From contig UQMQ01000026.1 of NCBI GenBank assembly GCA_900542245.1, positions 1 to 20,487 of the forward strand: a stretch of DNA of 20,487 bases, read 5' to 3'. Both the position numbers and the translations under genes were made by a program. Source of the DNA: an uncultured Eubacteriales bacterium (GTDB taxonomy: Bacteria > Bacillota > Clostridia > Peptostreptococcales > Anaerovoracaceae). Of the stretch, positions 20,413 through 20,487 are shown in pieces. The first letter of the stretch is position 1, and every line of letters starts with the position of its first letter. Under the pieces are notes generated by a model that saw nothing but the letters and a program-made list of their open reading frames with translations, was not told the origin of the DNA and did no database searches.

Positions 20413-20480
20413 GTGGAATCTAAAAGTGGAGCTTTTGTGGAACTTTTTTGTGGAAGTGCAGGTGGAACTTTTGGGGAACT
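20413..20480 (+). repeat. Degenerate direct repeats of GTGGAACTTTT
   Basis: GTGGAA-like words begin at 20413, 20426 (GTGGAG), 20437, 20450 and 20462, with a weaker GGGGAAC at 20473; three are followed by CTTTT. Spacing is 11-13 bases, near one helical turn. No gene can be supported in 20330-20487. Confidence 0.55.
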
Positions 20481-20487
20481 CAATTTC

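Overview
The window looks like chromosomal DNA of an anaerobic, spore-forming member of the Bacillota, probably Clostridia-like. The main pointers are a contiguous spoVAC-spoVAD-spoVAE operon, clostridial-type families (DUF5685 next to a J-domain protein, PF06541 permease-like protein, Rpn/PD-(D/E)XK transposase-like protein), AGGAGG-type ribosome binding sites and fairly GC-rich coding DNA. I cannot name the genus from sequence alone.

Layout. 1-1341: accessory debris, with the 3' part of an Rpn-family nuclease gene, a terminator, and a 5'-truncated remnant of a DUF4143 ATP-binding protein gene. 1450-4270: mrp (Fe-S carrier ATPase), a strong terminator, then a DUF5685 gene (TTG start) overlapping a J-domain/TPR-like gene. 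A bidirectional terminator separates these from a minus-strand D-2-hydroxyacid dehydrogenase (4526-5437). 5684-9849: a dense plus-strand run of rdgB/HAM1 NTP pyrophosphatase, a YihY/BrkB membrane protein, a YegS/BmrU-type lipid kinase, a PF06541 membrane protein and a HAD-IIA phosphatase. 10026-12808: an MFS transporter, a glycerophosphodiester phosphodiesterase and a CPBP intramembrane protease, closed by a terminator. Several of these products are membrane- or lipid-related (lipid kinase, GDPD).

13.0-15.05 kb is a visibly AT-richer island and the best candidate for something undescribed. It has a strong promoter, a 36-residue single-pass membrane microprotein, a roughly 170-nt highly structured leader ending in a terminator-like hairpin, a DUF2089 helix-turn-helix gene, and two unrecognised membrane-anchored proteins, the first translationally coupled to the regulator.

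15097-17274 (minus): GH114-like lipoprotein, MscL channel and a Maf nucleotide pyrophosphatase with an unusual internal insertion. Divergent from maf is the spoVAC-AD-AE operon (17394-19338), whose products move dipicolinic acid into the forespore and out at germination. 19488-20289 is a six-gene tRNA cluster (Met, Val, Asp, His, Gln, Cys) with a 123-bp tandem repeat between tRNA-Asp and tRNA-His, ended by a terminator. The last 200 bases hold no recognisable gene but contain a degenerate GTGGAAC direct-repeat series.
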